Shown here one piece after another: positions 1 through 7,924 of a stretch of DNA of 27,909 bases. The stretch lies in assembly GCA_902492455.1 (NCBI GenBank), contig CABULH010000032.1:1-27909 (forward strand), written 5' to 3'. Within the stretch, counting starts at the first letter, position 1; every line of letters begins with the position of its first letter. The position numbers were made by a program, and so were the translations under genes. The notes under the pieces are model-generated. The model was given only the letters and a program-made list of their open reading frames with translations. It was not told where the DNA came from and did no database searches. Origin of the DNA: an uncultured Oscillospiraceae bacterium (GTDB lineage Bacteria; Bacillota; Clostridia; Oscillospirales; Acutalibacteraceae).

Positions 1-14
1 ACCATTTCCTCGCA

Positions 15-45
15 AAAAAGCCCAGCCTTTCAGCTGGACCTTTTT
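15..45 (+). terminator. weak hairpin plus T-run, candidate terminator
   Basis: A 5-bp stem (CCAGC at 22-26, GCTGG at 33-37) with a 6-base loop is followed closely by TTTTT at 41-45. An A-run upstream (15-19) can pair with the T-run, so it could act in either direction. It would end a gene lying left of the window. The stem is short, so this is only a candidate. Confidence 0.4.
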
Positions 46-56
46 CGACAGGCTGC

Positions 57-85
57 GCCGGCCGCTTTAGCGGCCGGCCCTTTTT
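57..85 (+). terminator. Rho-independent terminator
   Basis: A perfect 9-bp GC-only stem (57-65 with 70-78), loop TTTA, is followed by CC and TTTTT (81-85). It stands directly behind the weaker hairpin at 15-45, giving a tandem terminator that separates an unseen upstream gene from the flavodoxin gene. Confidence 0.7.
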
Positions 86-161
86 GTGATAAAGAAAGCA
101 CCAACGTAGAACTGATCATTCGAATAGTACCGGGTATACTAAGGAAGAAGGAGGAATGAAC

Positions 162-689
162 ATGAAAGTGGCGATTGTGTTTGACAGCCAAACCGGTAAT
201 ACAGAAATGGTGGCGGAGGCTGTTCGAAAGGCCTGCGATGGGGAAACGATATTGTCTTTCGGCCGGCCGGAAGCTGCAAATGTGGGGAAGGCCGAATTGA
301 TCTTTGTCGGCACGTGGATCGATAAAGGAAGCTGTACGGCTACTATAGCTCATTTTTTAGCCGGACTGCAGAATAAAAAAGTGGCGCTGTTCGGTACAGC
401 AGGATTCGGCGCAGACACCGGCTATATTCACGCCCTGTATGAACGAATCGGCGCGTTGCTGCCGGAAGATTGCAGGCTGCTGGAGGAAACGTTCTTCTGC
501 TTGGGGAAAATGCCGATATCGGTGCGGGAAAGATATGTTTCCATGCTCCGGAGCCATCCGGACGACCGTAAGCTACAGGTTGATGTACGCAACTTCGATA
601 AAGCGCTTTCCCATCCTGATGAGCAGGATCTGAATAACGCGGCGGATTTTGCCGCGCGGGTTCTGGCAGAAGCGTATGACCGGAAATGA
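162..689 (+). CDS. small flavodoxin-like protein
   Basis: Predicted 175-residue FMN-binding electron carrier of the flavodoxin family, cytosolic. The FMN-phosphate loop is visible at the N-terminus as DSQTGNTE (residues 8-15) after the first beta strand. A second conserved-looking stretch, GTWIDKGSCT, and a later FGTAGFG loop fit the flavin-ring loops of a Rossmann-like flavodoxin fold. The usual short-chain flavodoxin length is about 140-150, so this protein has a C-terminal extension of roughly 25-30 residues (with the motif ALSHPDEQDL). Members of this subgroup occur in gut Clostridia, including the BilS-type flavodoxins linked to bilirubin reduction, but no bilirubin reductase partner is in the window and I do not claim that role. 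Start choice: AAGGAGG (148-154) is 7 bases from ATG 162 but only 1 base from the in-frame ATG at 156, so 162 is preferred. It is probably monocistronic. Confidence 0.85.
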   Translation: MKVAIVFDSQTGNTEMVAEAVRKACDGETILSFGRPEAANVGKAELIFVGTWIDKGSCTATIAHFLAGLQNKKVALFGTAGFGADTGYIHALYERIGALLPEDCRLLEETFFCLGKMPISVRERYVSMLRSHPDDRKLQVDVRNFDKALSHPDEQDLNNAADFAARVLAEAYDRK

Positions 690-745
690 TAGTGCCGGTT
701 ATATTTATTCTGGAATGAAGGAAATTCCCTGCTGATGAGTTTTGC

Positions 746-774
746 GCATATCTCTTTTTATATGGTTAATACTA
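746..774 (+). promoter_or_regulatory. candidate sporulation-type (SigG-like) promoter of the Mn catalase
   Basis: GCATA (746-750) and AATACTA (768-774) are separated by 17 bases. This fits the Bacillus SigG/SigF pattern GHATR-N17/18-CATNNTA except for the first base of the -10. No convincing TTGACA/TATAAT pair was found in this gap; a vegetative -10 could be TATAAA at 777-782, but without a good -35. The assignment is a pattern match only. Confidence 0.25.
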
Positions 775-802
775 ATTATAAAATACAGGGAAGGTGAGAA
801 AG

Positions 803-1468
803 ATGTTCAAACATGAGAAACAGTTTTTGCATCCGGTACATGTGGACCGGCCTAATCCCAACTATGCGGCGTTGCTGCAAGAACAGCTGGGCGGGCCTCA
901 GGGAGAACTGAAAAGCGCTCTTCAGTATCTGTCTCAAAGCATGCGCATTAAAGATCCGGAGATAAAGGATCTGTTTTTGGATGTGGCGGCTGAGGAACTG
1001 TGCCATTTGGAGATGATCAGCGCCTGTGTCAATATGCTCAATGGGCATGAATTGGATGCGCAGAATGCTACAGTGGGCAATGTAGAAGCTCACGTGCTCA
1101 CCGGGTTGACACCGATGCTGGCCAATGCTAGCGGATACTTGTGGACAGCGGCTTATGTTAACGAGACCGGCGATGCCGCTGCGGATATTTTGTCGGATAT
1201 CGCAGCCGAACAGCGTGCGAAGGTGGTTTATCAGTATCTGTATCGTCAGATCGATGACAAGGGCGTACGGGAAACCATTGACTTTCTGCTGAACCGGGAA
1301 GAGGCACACAATACGATGTTCCGGGAAGCTTTCAACCGGATACAGGATTCGGGTTCTCAGAAGGACTGGGGAACCACGGCTGATTCCCGTATTTATTTTG
1401 ATCTTTCCCATCCTGGCGGGCAAAGCTTCGATCCCGCCAAAAGCCAGCCGACAGAATTTAAAATCTAA
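803..1468 (+). CDS. manganese catalase (CotJC-like)
   Basis: Dimanganese catalase converting hydrogen peroxide to water and oxygen, a ferritin-like four-helix protein of 221 residues. All five metal ligands of the family can be placed: E35 (in QGELKSA), E65 and H68 (EELCHLE), E136 (AAEQRAK) and H169 (REEAHN). Spacing matches the Lactobacillus enzyme (E35, E66, H69, E148, H181), apart from a gap before the fourth ligand. The length is that of short CotJC-type catalases often found in spore-forming Firmicutes, where they are linked to the spore coat; the sporulation link here is inference. Start: the SD-like GGAAGGTG (789-796) favours ATG 803 over the in-frame GTG at 794. It is flanked by its own leader and a strong hairpin behind the stop, so it is likely transcribed alone. 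Confidence 0.93.
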   Translation: MFKHEKQFLHPVHVDRPNPNYAALLQEQLGGPQGELKSALQYLSQSMRIKDPEIKDLFLDVAAEELCHLEMISACVNMLNGHELDAQNATVGNVEAHVLTGLTPMLANASGYLWTAAYVNETGDAAADILSDIAAEQRAKVVYQYLYRQIDDKGVRETIDFLLNREEAHNTMFREAFNRIQDSGSQKDWGTTADSRIYFDLSHPGGQSFDPAKSQPTEFKI

Positions 1469-1476
1469 AATCTAAG

Positions 1477-1515
1477 ACACACCCCCGGCGGACCAAAAGG
1501 TCTCCGGGGGTGTGT
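1477..1515. terminator. convergent (bidirectional) terminator hairpin
   Basis: A 12-bp stem (1477-1488 with 1504-1515) encloses a second stem GACC-AAAA-GGTC (1491-1502). It lies between the stops of the Mn catalase (plus) and the DUF2461 gene (minus). T-rich sequence follows only in the minus direction (complement of 1457-1476), so termination is probably better for the minus-strand transcript. Confidence 0.7.
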
Positions 1516-1555
1516 TGTGATATCCTGTATCATGTGCAACGAACGGTTGGCATAT

Positions 1556-2299
1556 TTACCGCAGGACATACGGATTCCAGGCAGGAGAGGGTTCCGGCTC
1601 CTCTCGCTCCCGGGTTTCCAGCTCTTCTTCCATGGCCCGCACCATCAGACGATACAAAGGAGCCAGGGTTTTGATGGATTCCCGCAGAATCACTGTCAAG
1701 GAGCCGTCGGCATAAAAAGCGGGATCCGGCTCGTTTTTTGTGAAATCCCACCACTTTCTATTGTAAAGACTATCGATGTCAGCCGGCAGACCCGCTTTTT
1801 TGGGGCGGGCATAACGGTCCCCGTTTACGGCGAATCCCGCTTTTTCCGCTTTGCGCAGCGCTTGGCGAAAAGGTGTGGGATCCTCATCCAGATGGCGGCG
1901 GAGAATCTGCATCAGTCGGGGGGATTCATGATATATTCCCATACCATAGCTGGTACCACGGGGTGAAAAATCCACGAAAAAGGCGGGCAAAGCATCCCAA
2001 GATTTTTTGTCGCGCATCAGTACAATCCACATATTCTCCCGATAGAGGGATTTGTCCTTAGTATACCGATTGTCCCGCCGAATTCGGCTGACACAGCTGT
2101 TCTGCATGGGGTTGGAGATGATCTGAGGATCGATCTTCAGCGCTGTTGGAGCCAGGTCTTCCACAAGCAGCCGCAGGGGTTCCACTACCTGCTCCTTCAG
2201 TTGCGCTTTGTGTTCCTCGTAAAATTCCCGGCTGTCATGGAAACGGTTTTCCGCCAGCAGCCATATTGCTTCAGGCCGGATGCCCGTGAAGCCGCTCAT
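1556..2299 (-). CDS. DUF2461 family protein
   Basis: A 247-residue soluble protein of the DUF2461 (TIGR02453) family, of unknown biochemical function. The family signature is clear at residues 72-86: RIRRD followed by RYTKDKSLY, matching the usual R-x-x-R-D-x-R-x-[ST]-K-D-K-x-x-Y pattern. A basic WWDF segment and an acidic helical C-terminus (EEELETREREEPE) follow, as expected for the family. There is no signal peptide or membrane segment. The start ATG at 2299 is preceded by AAGGGCG as a modest ribosome binding site. The gene stands alone on the minus strand, convergent with the Mn catalase. Its upstream region is filled by the structured repeats at 2352-2538, whose minus-strand copies include TATACT boxes that could be -10 elements. 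Confidence 0.88.
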   Translation of the reverse strand: MSGFTGIRPEAIWLLAENRFHDSREFYEEHKAQLKEQVVEPLRLLVEDLAPTALKIDPQIISNPMQNSCVSRIRRDNRYTKDKSLYRENMWIVLMRDKKSWDALPAFFVDFSPRGTSYGMGIYHESPRLMQILRRHLDEDPTPFRQALRKAEKAGFAVNGDRYARPKKAGLPADIDSLYNRKWWDFTKNEPDPAFYADGSLTVILRESIKTLAPLYRLMVRAMEEELETREREEPEPSPAWNPYVLR

Positions 2300-2370
2300 C
2301 TGTCATCGCCCTTTTCTGCTTGATGCACTTTGCATTGAGATAAAAATTAGGCGTTTGCCCGTCCGCAAAC

Positions 2371-2430
2371 GGCTGTTCAAGCCGACCGGCATTCTTCAAA
2401 GAGAAAATCTTTGATTTTCTCCAGTATACT
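2371..2430 (+). repeat. 60-base interspersed repeat, copy 1
   Basis: Begins GGCTGTTCAAGCC and ends CCAGTATAC. It is almost identical to 2479-2538 (differences near the middle and in the last base). It contains a perfect 9-bp hairpin GAGAAAATC-TTT-GATTTTCTC (2401-2421). It is preceded by an unrelated small hairpin (CGTTTGC / GCAAACG, about 2352-2371). The 457-base gap 2300-2756 holds this pair, a promoter and the cobU leader, and no supportable gene. Confidence 0.8.
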
Positions 2431-2448
2431 AGGATAACGCTGCCACCG

Positions 2449-2505
2449 GAAGAATGCCAGTGCGGCAAAGCCGCAGGAGGCTGTTCAAGCCGACCGGCAT
2501 TCTTC
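2449..2505. other. predicted three-way-junction fold within the repeat
   Basis: A closing 10-bp stem (2449-2458 with 2496-2505) encloses TGCGGC-AAA-GCCGCA (2461-2475) and GGCT-N5-AGCC (2479-2491). It could form in RNA of either strand or as a DNA cruciform. It resembles the architecture of REP/MITE-like intergenic elements; the class is inferred, not recognised. Confidence 0.55.
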
Positions 2506-2538
2506 TAAGAGAAAATCTTTGATTTTCTCCAGTATACC
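2479..2538 (+). repeat. 60-base interspersed repeat, copy 2
   Basis: Second copy, 108 bases after the first and in the same orientation, with the same terminal hairpin (2509-2529). Unlike copy 1 its left side is complete: GAAGAATGCC at 2449-2458 pairs with GGCATTCTTC at 2496-2505 around two inner hairpins. Confidence 0.8.
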
Positions 2539-2603
2539 ACAATTTTCGTCGGGAAACAACCGATTGAAAGGTGTTAACAGTTTTGTCATTTATGGAAAAA
2601 ATA

Positions 2604-2632
2604 TGGACAAGCAGGGCGGCAGACGATATAAT
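2604..2632 (+). promoter_or_regulatory. SigA-type promoter for cobU and the downstream operon
   Basis: TGGACA (2604-2609), a 17-base spacer, and a perfect TATAAT (2627-2632). The predicted start is near 2639, leaving a leader of about 118 bases. That is too short for a cobalamin riboswitch, and none of its conserved boxes was seen. Confidence 0.75.
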
Positions 2633-2756
2633 GGACACAGTCGCTTCTATTTTACTATAGCTGTTATATTGGGCTGTTCTCGGCGCTTGCCGGGAAGAAA
2701 TTGGTTGTGCTCTGCGGCATGACGATTGGTTCGCGACCTGGAGAGGTGTTGATATC

Positions 2757-3305
2757 ATGTCCCACATAACACTGGTAACCGGCGGAGTTCGCAGCGGCAA
2801 AAGCCGGTTTGCCGAAAGCCGGCTGGCCGAAAGCCGGCAGGTTTTGTATATTGCCACCGCTCGCTGCCTGGACAGCGAAATGGAGCGGAGAATCCAGCTT
2901 CATCAGCAGTCAAGGCCGGATCACTGGATCACGGCGGAGGCCACTAAGGATTTGGACCGGGTACTGGAAGACCATCTCCAGGGGGATGTTTTCCTGGATT
3001 GTGTGGGCAATATGGTCACCAATCTGATGCTGGACGCGGAATCAGACTATGACAGGGTATCCACGGCCCGAGTGGAGGAGATTGAAGCGGATATTGCCCG
3101 GGAGTTTGACCGGCTGACCGATGCTCTGGGGCGACAAGATCGGCGGGCGGTGCTGGTGACGAATGAGGTGGGGCTGAGTTTGGTATCTCCCTATCGGATG
3201 GGACGGGTATTTACCGACATTCTTGGGAGGATGAACCAGCGGCTGGCCGCCCGGGCGAACGAGGTGTATTTTTTGGCCTGCGGCATTCCCATGCGGCTGA
3301 AATAA
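2757..3305 (+). CDS. cobU: adenosylcobinamide kinase / guanylyltransferase CobU
   Basis: Bifunctional enzyme of the nucleotide-loop branch of cobalamin synthesis and salvage. It phosphorylates adenosylcobinamide and then transfers GMP to give adenosylcobinamide-GDP. The 182-residue protein has the normal length. Visible motifs are the P-loop GGVRSGKS (9-16), the histidine expected to be guanylylated (H49, in RIQLHQQSRP), the acidic DCVGNMVTNL strand, and the signature NEVGLSLVSP followed by GRMNQRLAARANEVYF near the C-terminus. A short coding duplication gives FAESR and LAESR back to back (residues 18-27). No other cobalamin gene is nearby, so this is an orphan salvage enzyme. It leads the transcript that continues into the MoxR/DUF58/transglutaminase genes after 46 bases; no terminator is seen between. 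Confidence 0.93.
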   Translation: MSHITLVTGGVRSGKSRFAESRLAESRQVLYIATARCLDSEMERRIQLHQQSRPDHWITAEATKDLDRVLEDHLQGDVFLDCVGNMVTNLMLDAESDYDRVSTARVEEIEADIAREFDRLTDALGRQDRRAVLVTNEVGLSLVSPYRMGRVFTDILGRMNQRLAARANEVYFLACGIPMRLK

Positions 3306-3351
3306 AAAATGAGGGGAAGAGGGCTTTGGCTGTTCCCTAGGAGGAATGAAA

Positions 3352-4290
3352 ATGGACGCACAGCAGACTCTATCCGGTATACGCAACAATATCCGGCAGG
3401 TGATTATCGGCAAGGACAATGTGATCGACCTGCTGCTGATCTCCATGGTGTGTTCCGGACACGTTTTAATCGAGGATATGCCCGGTTTGGGTAAGACCAC
3501 TCTGGCGGCGGCATTGGCTTCTTCTTTGGGATGCACCTTCCGCCGCATCCAGTTCACCCCCGATGTGCTGCCCTCTGACATTACCGGGTTCACCATGTTT
3601 AACTTGAAGACCGGCGAACAGGAGCTGCATCAGGGCAGCATTATGAACCAAATTGTGCTGGCGGACGAAATCAACCGTACCAGCCCCAAGACTCAATCGG
3701 CCCTGTTGGAAGTGATGCAGGAGAATCAGGTGACCATCGATGGACACACCTATCCGGCGCCTTCGCCTTTTATGGTGCTGGCTACCCAGAATCCGGTGGA
3801 AATGGCGGGGACTTACCCACTGCCGGAGGCCCAGCTGGATCGTTTTTTTATGCGGATCTCCATGGGATATCCTTCCCATGAGGAAGAAATGCGGATTCTG
3901 CAGAATCACCGTACCCGGCACAGCGCCTTGAAGCTGCAGCCGGTGGCTTCCGCCGCCGATGTATTGGAACTGCAGCGGATGGTGGACAGCATTTTCTGTG
4001 CCGCACCGCTGATGGATTATATCACGTCCATTGTGGAAGCCACGCGTTCTCTGGGCGAGGTGCTGATGGGGGTCAGCCCCCGGGGTTCCATCGCGCTGAT
4101 GCAGGCTGCCCGAGGCTGTGCCCTGTTGTACGGGCGCACCTATGTGCTGCCGGACGATGTGCAGCGCATGGCGTTCCCGGTGCTCTGCCATCGCTTGATC
4201 ATGCGCAGTCATGCGGCGGTGCGCCGGCAGACGCCGGAAAGCGTTATCGACGCGATTCTGCGCACCATTCCCGTCCCGGCGGTCCGATGA
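3352..4290 (+). CDS. MoxR-family AAA+ ATPase
   Basis: A 312-residue MoxR-type AAA+ ATPase, thought to act as a chaperone-like activator of partner proteins. The AAA_3 core shows Walker A in DMPGLGKTT (42-50), Walker B and adjacent residues in LADEINRT (103-110), sensor-like ATQNPVE, and the LPEAQLDRF arginine-finger region. The C-terminal lid includes VSPRGSIALMQAARG. MoxR genes followed by DUF58 and TgpA-type transglutaminase genes form a widespread conserved trio, as here. The stop overlaps the next start by ATGA. Start: AGGAGG (3339-3344) is 7 bases from ATG 3352 and 1 base from the in-frame ATG 3346, so 3352 is taken. The same SD-plus-decoy-ATG arrangement is seen at 148-164. Confidence 0.93.
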   Translation: MDAQQTLSGIRNNIRQVIIGKDNVIDLLLISMVCSGHVLIEDMPGLGKTTLAAALASSLGCTFRRIQFTPDVLPSDITGFTMFNLKTGEQELHQGSIMNQIVLADEINRTSPKTQSALLEVMQENQVTIDGHTYPAPSPFMVLATQNPVEMAGTYPLPEAQLDRFFMRISMGYPSHEEEMRILQNHRTRHSALKLQPVASAADVLELQRMVDSIFCAAPLMDYITSIVEATRSLGEVLMGVSPRGSIALMQAARGCALLYGRTYVLPDDVQRMAFPVLCHRLIMRSHAAVRRQTPESVIDAILRTIPVPAVR

Positions 4291-5486
4291 CCCGGCGGGG
4301 TATATCCTTCCTCATCTCCTTTGCGCTGTTGCTGCTTGCCGGACTGGCGACCGGCTACCGCGAAATATTTCTGGTGGTTTTCTGTTTCGGCATTCTGCTG
4401 TTGACGGCTTTGCTGTCCTCTTTGCTGGGGGCGGCTTTGCTGTCCTGCAGGCAGGAGCTGCTGACAGTCGGGGTGACCCGGGAGGATAAGGCAATGCTGC
4501 GCCTGACCTTCACCGGGATAACGGTGTTGCCTGTCTTGGCGGCGCTGGCTGTCCGGCTGCCGGAAGAGACGCCTCCTAAGCCGCAGAAACGCCGGCTGTT
4601 GCATGCAAGATGCGCCATCCGGCCGGGAGGACGGGGAAAAACGATCACTTTGGATATTGACTGCCCCCATCGTGGCGTCTGGCCCATGGGATTGGAGAAA
4701 CTGCGTATCCAGGATATTTTCGGCTTCTTCGCTTTGCCCTTGTTCACCTGCCGCGGTATTACAAAGCAGAGCTTGACGCTGACGGTTTATCCTGCAGTGG
4801 TGAATCTGTCCGGGGAACCGGCTCCGCCGGTGGTAAGCAATGATTACAACGAATCCTCTTTTGTCACAGCGGATCACGGCGAAAGCTTTGCCGGTACCCG
4901 TCAGTATCGGGACGGGGATTCTCTTAAACGCATTCATTGGATCCAGACCATCCGCACCCGGGAGATTTATACTCGGCAGTATGAGCTGGCAACCCAGCAG
5001 CTGACGTTGCTGCTGCTGGATACCGGTTTACCCTCTCAGGCTCATCCGGCGGGCTGTGCGGATATGATGACGGAATGCGCCGCCTCTTTGTCCTATTATT
5101 ATGTGATTCATGGTCAGCCGGTACAGCTTCTTTGTCCCAGGGCGGAAACATCCTGCATCGTCCACCATCCGGAGGATTTCCCCGCTATGCATACGTTGTT
5201 GGCGGAGTTGGATTTCGCGGTTGTGCCAGGCTATTTTGAGTTGGATGCCCCAGCAGCCCGGAGCATGGCCTCCATTCGGGCGCTGCATGTGCTGACCTAT
5301 CGCTTATCTCATGATTTGCTGGAGGCCTTGCGGCCGCTGACGGCGAAAAAAATCCGGGTCACCTGCATTGTGCCGCCGGACGCTGCGGTCCAGGAGCTGA
5401 CCAGACATGCCCAGGATATCGACGTTCAACTGGTGAGTATTTTCAGCCCGGATGATATCGCCGCCAGATTGGGGGAATGCTTATGA
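4287..5486 (+). CDS. DUF58 domain membrane protein
   Basis: A 399-residue membrane protein, second gene of the MoxR/DUF58/transglutaminase trio. Two hydrophobic helices occupy about residues 6-28 and 29-52. The rest is predicted cytosolic beta-rich and VWA-like sequence. The DUF58 signature is at residues 203-220: GTRQYRDGD, then LKRIHW, with a following arginine/glutamate-rich TRQYE stretch. The family works with MoxR ATPases, but the molecular role is not established. It begins inside the MoxR stop (ATGA at 4287-4290) and ends in an ATGA overlap with the next start, so the three proteins are probably made in fixed proportion. Confidence 0.92.
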   Translation: MTRRGISFLISFALLLLAGLATGYREIFLVVFCFGILLLTALLSSLLGAALLSCRQELLTVGVTREDKAMLRLTFTGITVLPVLAALAVRLPEETPPKPQKRRLLHARCAIRPGGRGKTITLDIDCPHRGVWPMGLEKLRIQDIFGFFALPLFTCRGITKQSLTLTVYPAVVNLSGEPAPPVVSNDYNESSFVTADHGESFAGTRQYRDGDSLKRIHWIQTIRTREIYTRQYELATQQLTLLLLDTGLPSQAHPAGCADMMTECAASLSYYYVIHGQPVQLLCPRAETSCIVHHPEDFPAMHTLLAELDFAVVPGYFELDAPAARSMASIRALHVLTYRLSHDLLEALRPLTAKKIRVTCIVPPDAAVQELTRHAQDIDVQLVSIFSPDDIAARLGECL

Positions 5487-7888
5487 CATCCGTCGACCGT
5501 GGTGAGGAGCAAAACGGCCGCTTCTACAGTGCTTTTCTGCAGGTTATGAGGGACACGGGGCTGGATGCTGTCAGCTGTATTCTGATGGCTGTGGGCATTA
5601 TGCTTTCTTTTGACCAGCTTTTCCGATTTCATTGCTCTGTTCCTGTCATGATTTTTCACGCGATTTTGCTGACCGCTGTTTTTATTCTGCTGACCCGCCG
5701 GGTTTGGCTGCTGCCGGCGGTGATCGGCGGGATATTGCTGCTGATCCTATTTTTTAGTCTTATCACCGGTTCCATAGGGAATCTGTTCAGCTGGGTATTG
5801 GGATTGCTGGAGTGGTGGAGCAGGCTCTTTCCTTCCCGCTCCCCCTACAATACGGCGGGGAATATCGCGCTGGTCCAGTTTCTAGTTCATTTGGGCATTG
5901 TGGCGCTGCTATACTTTTGCGTGCGGCTGGTCCGGTCGGTATGGATCATCGGCATCGCTTCCGCCATGTATTTTGCCATCGTAGCCTCTTTCGGTTTTAC
6001 GGGACGGATGTTTCCTGCCATTTTATTGGTGCTCATCGGCCTGCTTCCGCTGATTGCCCGCAACTATTTCCCGCTGGTAGATATGGGAGTCAAGATATTG
6101 GCCTCCCGTTATAAACTGCAGGCGGCGGCGCTGGCAGTGTGCTGTGTCTGCTGTATGCTGGCCGCTGTCCTGCTCCCGGCCGATACAACCGGCTGGAAGG
6201 TGCTGGGGGAGGATGCGCAGCTGCGGCCCATCCGGGATCCAAGCGGTAATATACTGGAAAATATCATTCCTTCCAATCTGCATTCCATCGGCCTGCAGCC
6301 GAATATGGATCGGCTGGGCGGCGACATTGTTCTCGGCGATAATACGCCGGTGATGCGGGTGAAGCTGGACGAACCTAGGCTGATGAAGAGCAATATCTAC
6401 GACGGTTATACCGGGTCAGGCTGGACCGCATCCGATATTCCCGCCTACACCTGGAACGCGGGTGACCGGAACCGGGCGGAAAAAGCGTTCGGCTGGTATC
6501 TTCAGCAGGAAGACGCTCAAGCTGTAGAATGGCTCACCATGATCTTTCCCCCACGGTCTGTCGAAGTGGTGATGCTTCAGCGAACCTCCAGCCTGTTCAC
6601 GCTGGGCAGCCTGCAGACTATACAGACTGCCAATAACCAGTCCTTGCTGTACAACGAGCGGGGAGAGCTTTTCGCGGAGACCATGCTCTACTCCTATGAT
6701 TCCTATCGTTTCACGGCGCTGGATATGCAGCGCACGATGGATAATAACTATCAATTCGATACCACAATGTCTTATCTGGAAAGATCGGTGGGAAACAACG
6801 ACCTCTATTATGATGAATTTTACAAGACCTACACTGCCTTGCCGCGATTGCCGGAAAATGTAAAAGCAACGGCGTACCGCGTGGTGGGAGAAGAAAGTTC
6901 TCCCTACCGGCAAGCGGTTTTGCTCCAGGAATATCTGCAGAACGGAGAGTTCCGGTATACCCTGACCCCCGGCAGCGTGCCCCGTAATCGAGATTTTGTG
7001 GACTATTTTCTGGAGACCAAGCAGGGCTATTGTACCTATTTCGCCAGTGCTATGACCGTTATGGCACGGACGCTGGGAATTCCCGCCCGGTTGGTTTCCG
7101 GCTATGGCTTGCAGTATAGAGATGAAAACGGCGATTGGGTGGCGCTGCAGAAAAATGCTCACGCTTGGGTGGAATGCTATTTCTATGGTATCGGCTGGAT
7201 TGCCTTTGATCCTACAGCCGGTTCTTCGTATTTGGCACCTTCCGGAGAGCCGGTACCCGGTGATCCTTCTCCCGGAGGAAGTTCTCCCGGCGGTGATTCT
7301 AGTAATCCGTGGGGCACATCGCCGGTAAATCCGTCGGTGACCGCGCCCGGAGGCAATACCACCACGTCGGATTCCTCCACTACGGTTTCTCAGGATGAAA
7401 GCAGCGGGGAGAGCACTGCCACCTCCGCCGAGCCGCCCATCGGCAAGCGGGAAATTCCGCCCTGGCTGATTCCTCTGATGATTTTGTTGACGGCGGTGAT
7501 CCTGCTGATCCTACTGCTGATCTGGCGGGTGCATCGGCATCTGACCAGATACCAGCTGGAATGGGTCTGCCGCCGGTTTAGGGATAATGCCGCCCGAGCC
7601 GCTCATTACTATATGGATATGCTGCACCAGCTGGCTTTGCTGGGGTATGTGCCACAGGCAGGGGAAACGCTGGTACGATTTGTCACCCGGATGGCGGGGG
7701 ATGATACGATTCCAGATGAGGCGGTACGGCAGGCTTTCGGTATCGTGATGGATTGGAAATATGGCGAACGGCTGCCCGAGGATGAGGATATCCGACAAAT
7801 GGCGGCTGCTCATGAACAGCTGGAAAACAGTGTGCGGAAAAAGCTGCGGGCAGTGCCCTATTTCTTCCGTCGCGTATTGCTTGGATAA
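5483..7888 (+). CDS. TgpA-type transmembrane transglutaminase-like protein
   Basis: An 801-residue protein of the TgpA family. An N-terminal membrane region with about five to seven helices (residues 25-225) is followed by an extracytoplasmic transglutaminase-core domain. The papain-like triad is intact: C517 in GYCTYFASAM, H560 in NAHAWVE, D576 in AFDPTAG. A Gly/Ser/Pro/Thr-rich linker (about 590-650) leads to one more helix (about 659-681) and a cytosolic C-terminal segment like DUF4129. The family is associated with peptide or cell-wall cross-linking or proteolysis; the substrate is unknown. Start: ATG 5483 overlaps the DUF58 stop (ATGA) and is 7 bases from GGGGG (5471-5475). The in-frame ATG at 5477 is too close. 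Confidence 0.92.
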   Translation: MTSVDRGEEQNGRFYSAFLQVMRDTGLDAVSCILMAVGIMLSFDQLFRFHCSVPVMIFHAILLTAVFILLTRRVWLLPAVIGGILLLILFFSLITGSIGNLFSWVLGLLEWWSRLFPSRSPYNTAGNIALVQFLVHLGIVALLYFCVRLVRSVWIIGIASAMYFAIVASFGFTGRMFPAILLVLIGLLPLIARNYFPLVDMGVKILASRYKLQAAALAVCCVCCMLAAVLLPADTTGWKVLGEDAQLRPIRDPSGNILENIIPSNLHSIGLQPNMDRLGGDIVLGDNTPVMRVKLDEPRLMKSNIYDGYTGSGWTASDIPAYTWNAGDRNRAEKAFGWYLQQEDAQAVEWLTMIFPPRSVEVVMLQRTSSLFTLGSLQTIQTANNQSLLYNERGELFAETMLYSYDSYRFTALDMQRTMDNNYQFDTTMSYLERSVGNNDLYYDEFYKTYTALPRLPENVKATAYRVVGEESSPYRQAVLLQEYLQNGEFRYTLTPGSVPRNRDFVDYFLETKQGYCTYFASAMTVMARTLGIPARLVSGYGLQYRDENGDWVALQKNAHAWVECYFYGIGWIAFDPTAGSSYLAPSGEPVPGDPSPGGSSPGGDSSNPWGTSPVNPSVTAPGGNTTTSDSSTTVSQDESSGESTATSAEPPIGKREIPPWLIPLMILLTAVILLILLLIWRVHRHLTRYQLEWVCRRFRDNAARAAHYYMDMLHQLALLGYVPQAGETLVRFVTRMAGDDTIPDEAVRQAFGIVMDWKYGERLPEDEDIRQMAAAHEQLENSVRKKLRAVPYFFRRVLLG

Positions 7889-7924
7889 ACTTTATGATGG
7901 TTTTCTGGAAAGGAAGAAGGCCCC

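Noticed and set aside
135..140. TATACT as a -10 for the flavodoxin gene
   Set aside because: There is no -35 at proper spacing, and transcription would start inside the ribosome binding site.
776..1423. Long minus-strand open frame opposite the Mn catalase
   Set aside because: It is fully antisense to a gene with all catalytic ligands in place, has no ribosome binding site and shows no recognisable domain.
1517..1966. 149-codon plus-strand frame opposite DUF2461
   Set aside because: It is antisense to a well-supported family member and begins inside the terminator region; the translation looks random.
2639..2756. Cobalamin riboswitch in the cobU leader
   Set aside because: The leader is only about 118 bases and no B12-box-like segment or multi-helix pattern was found.
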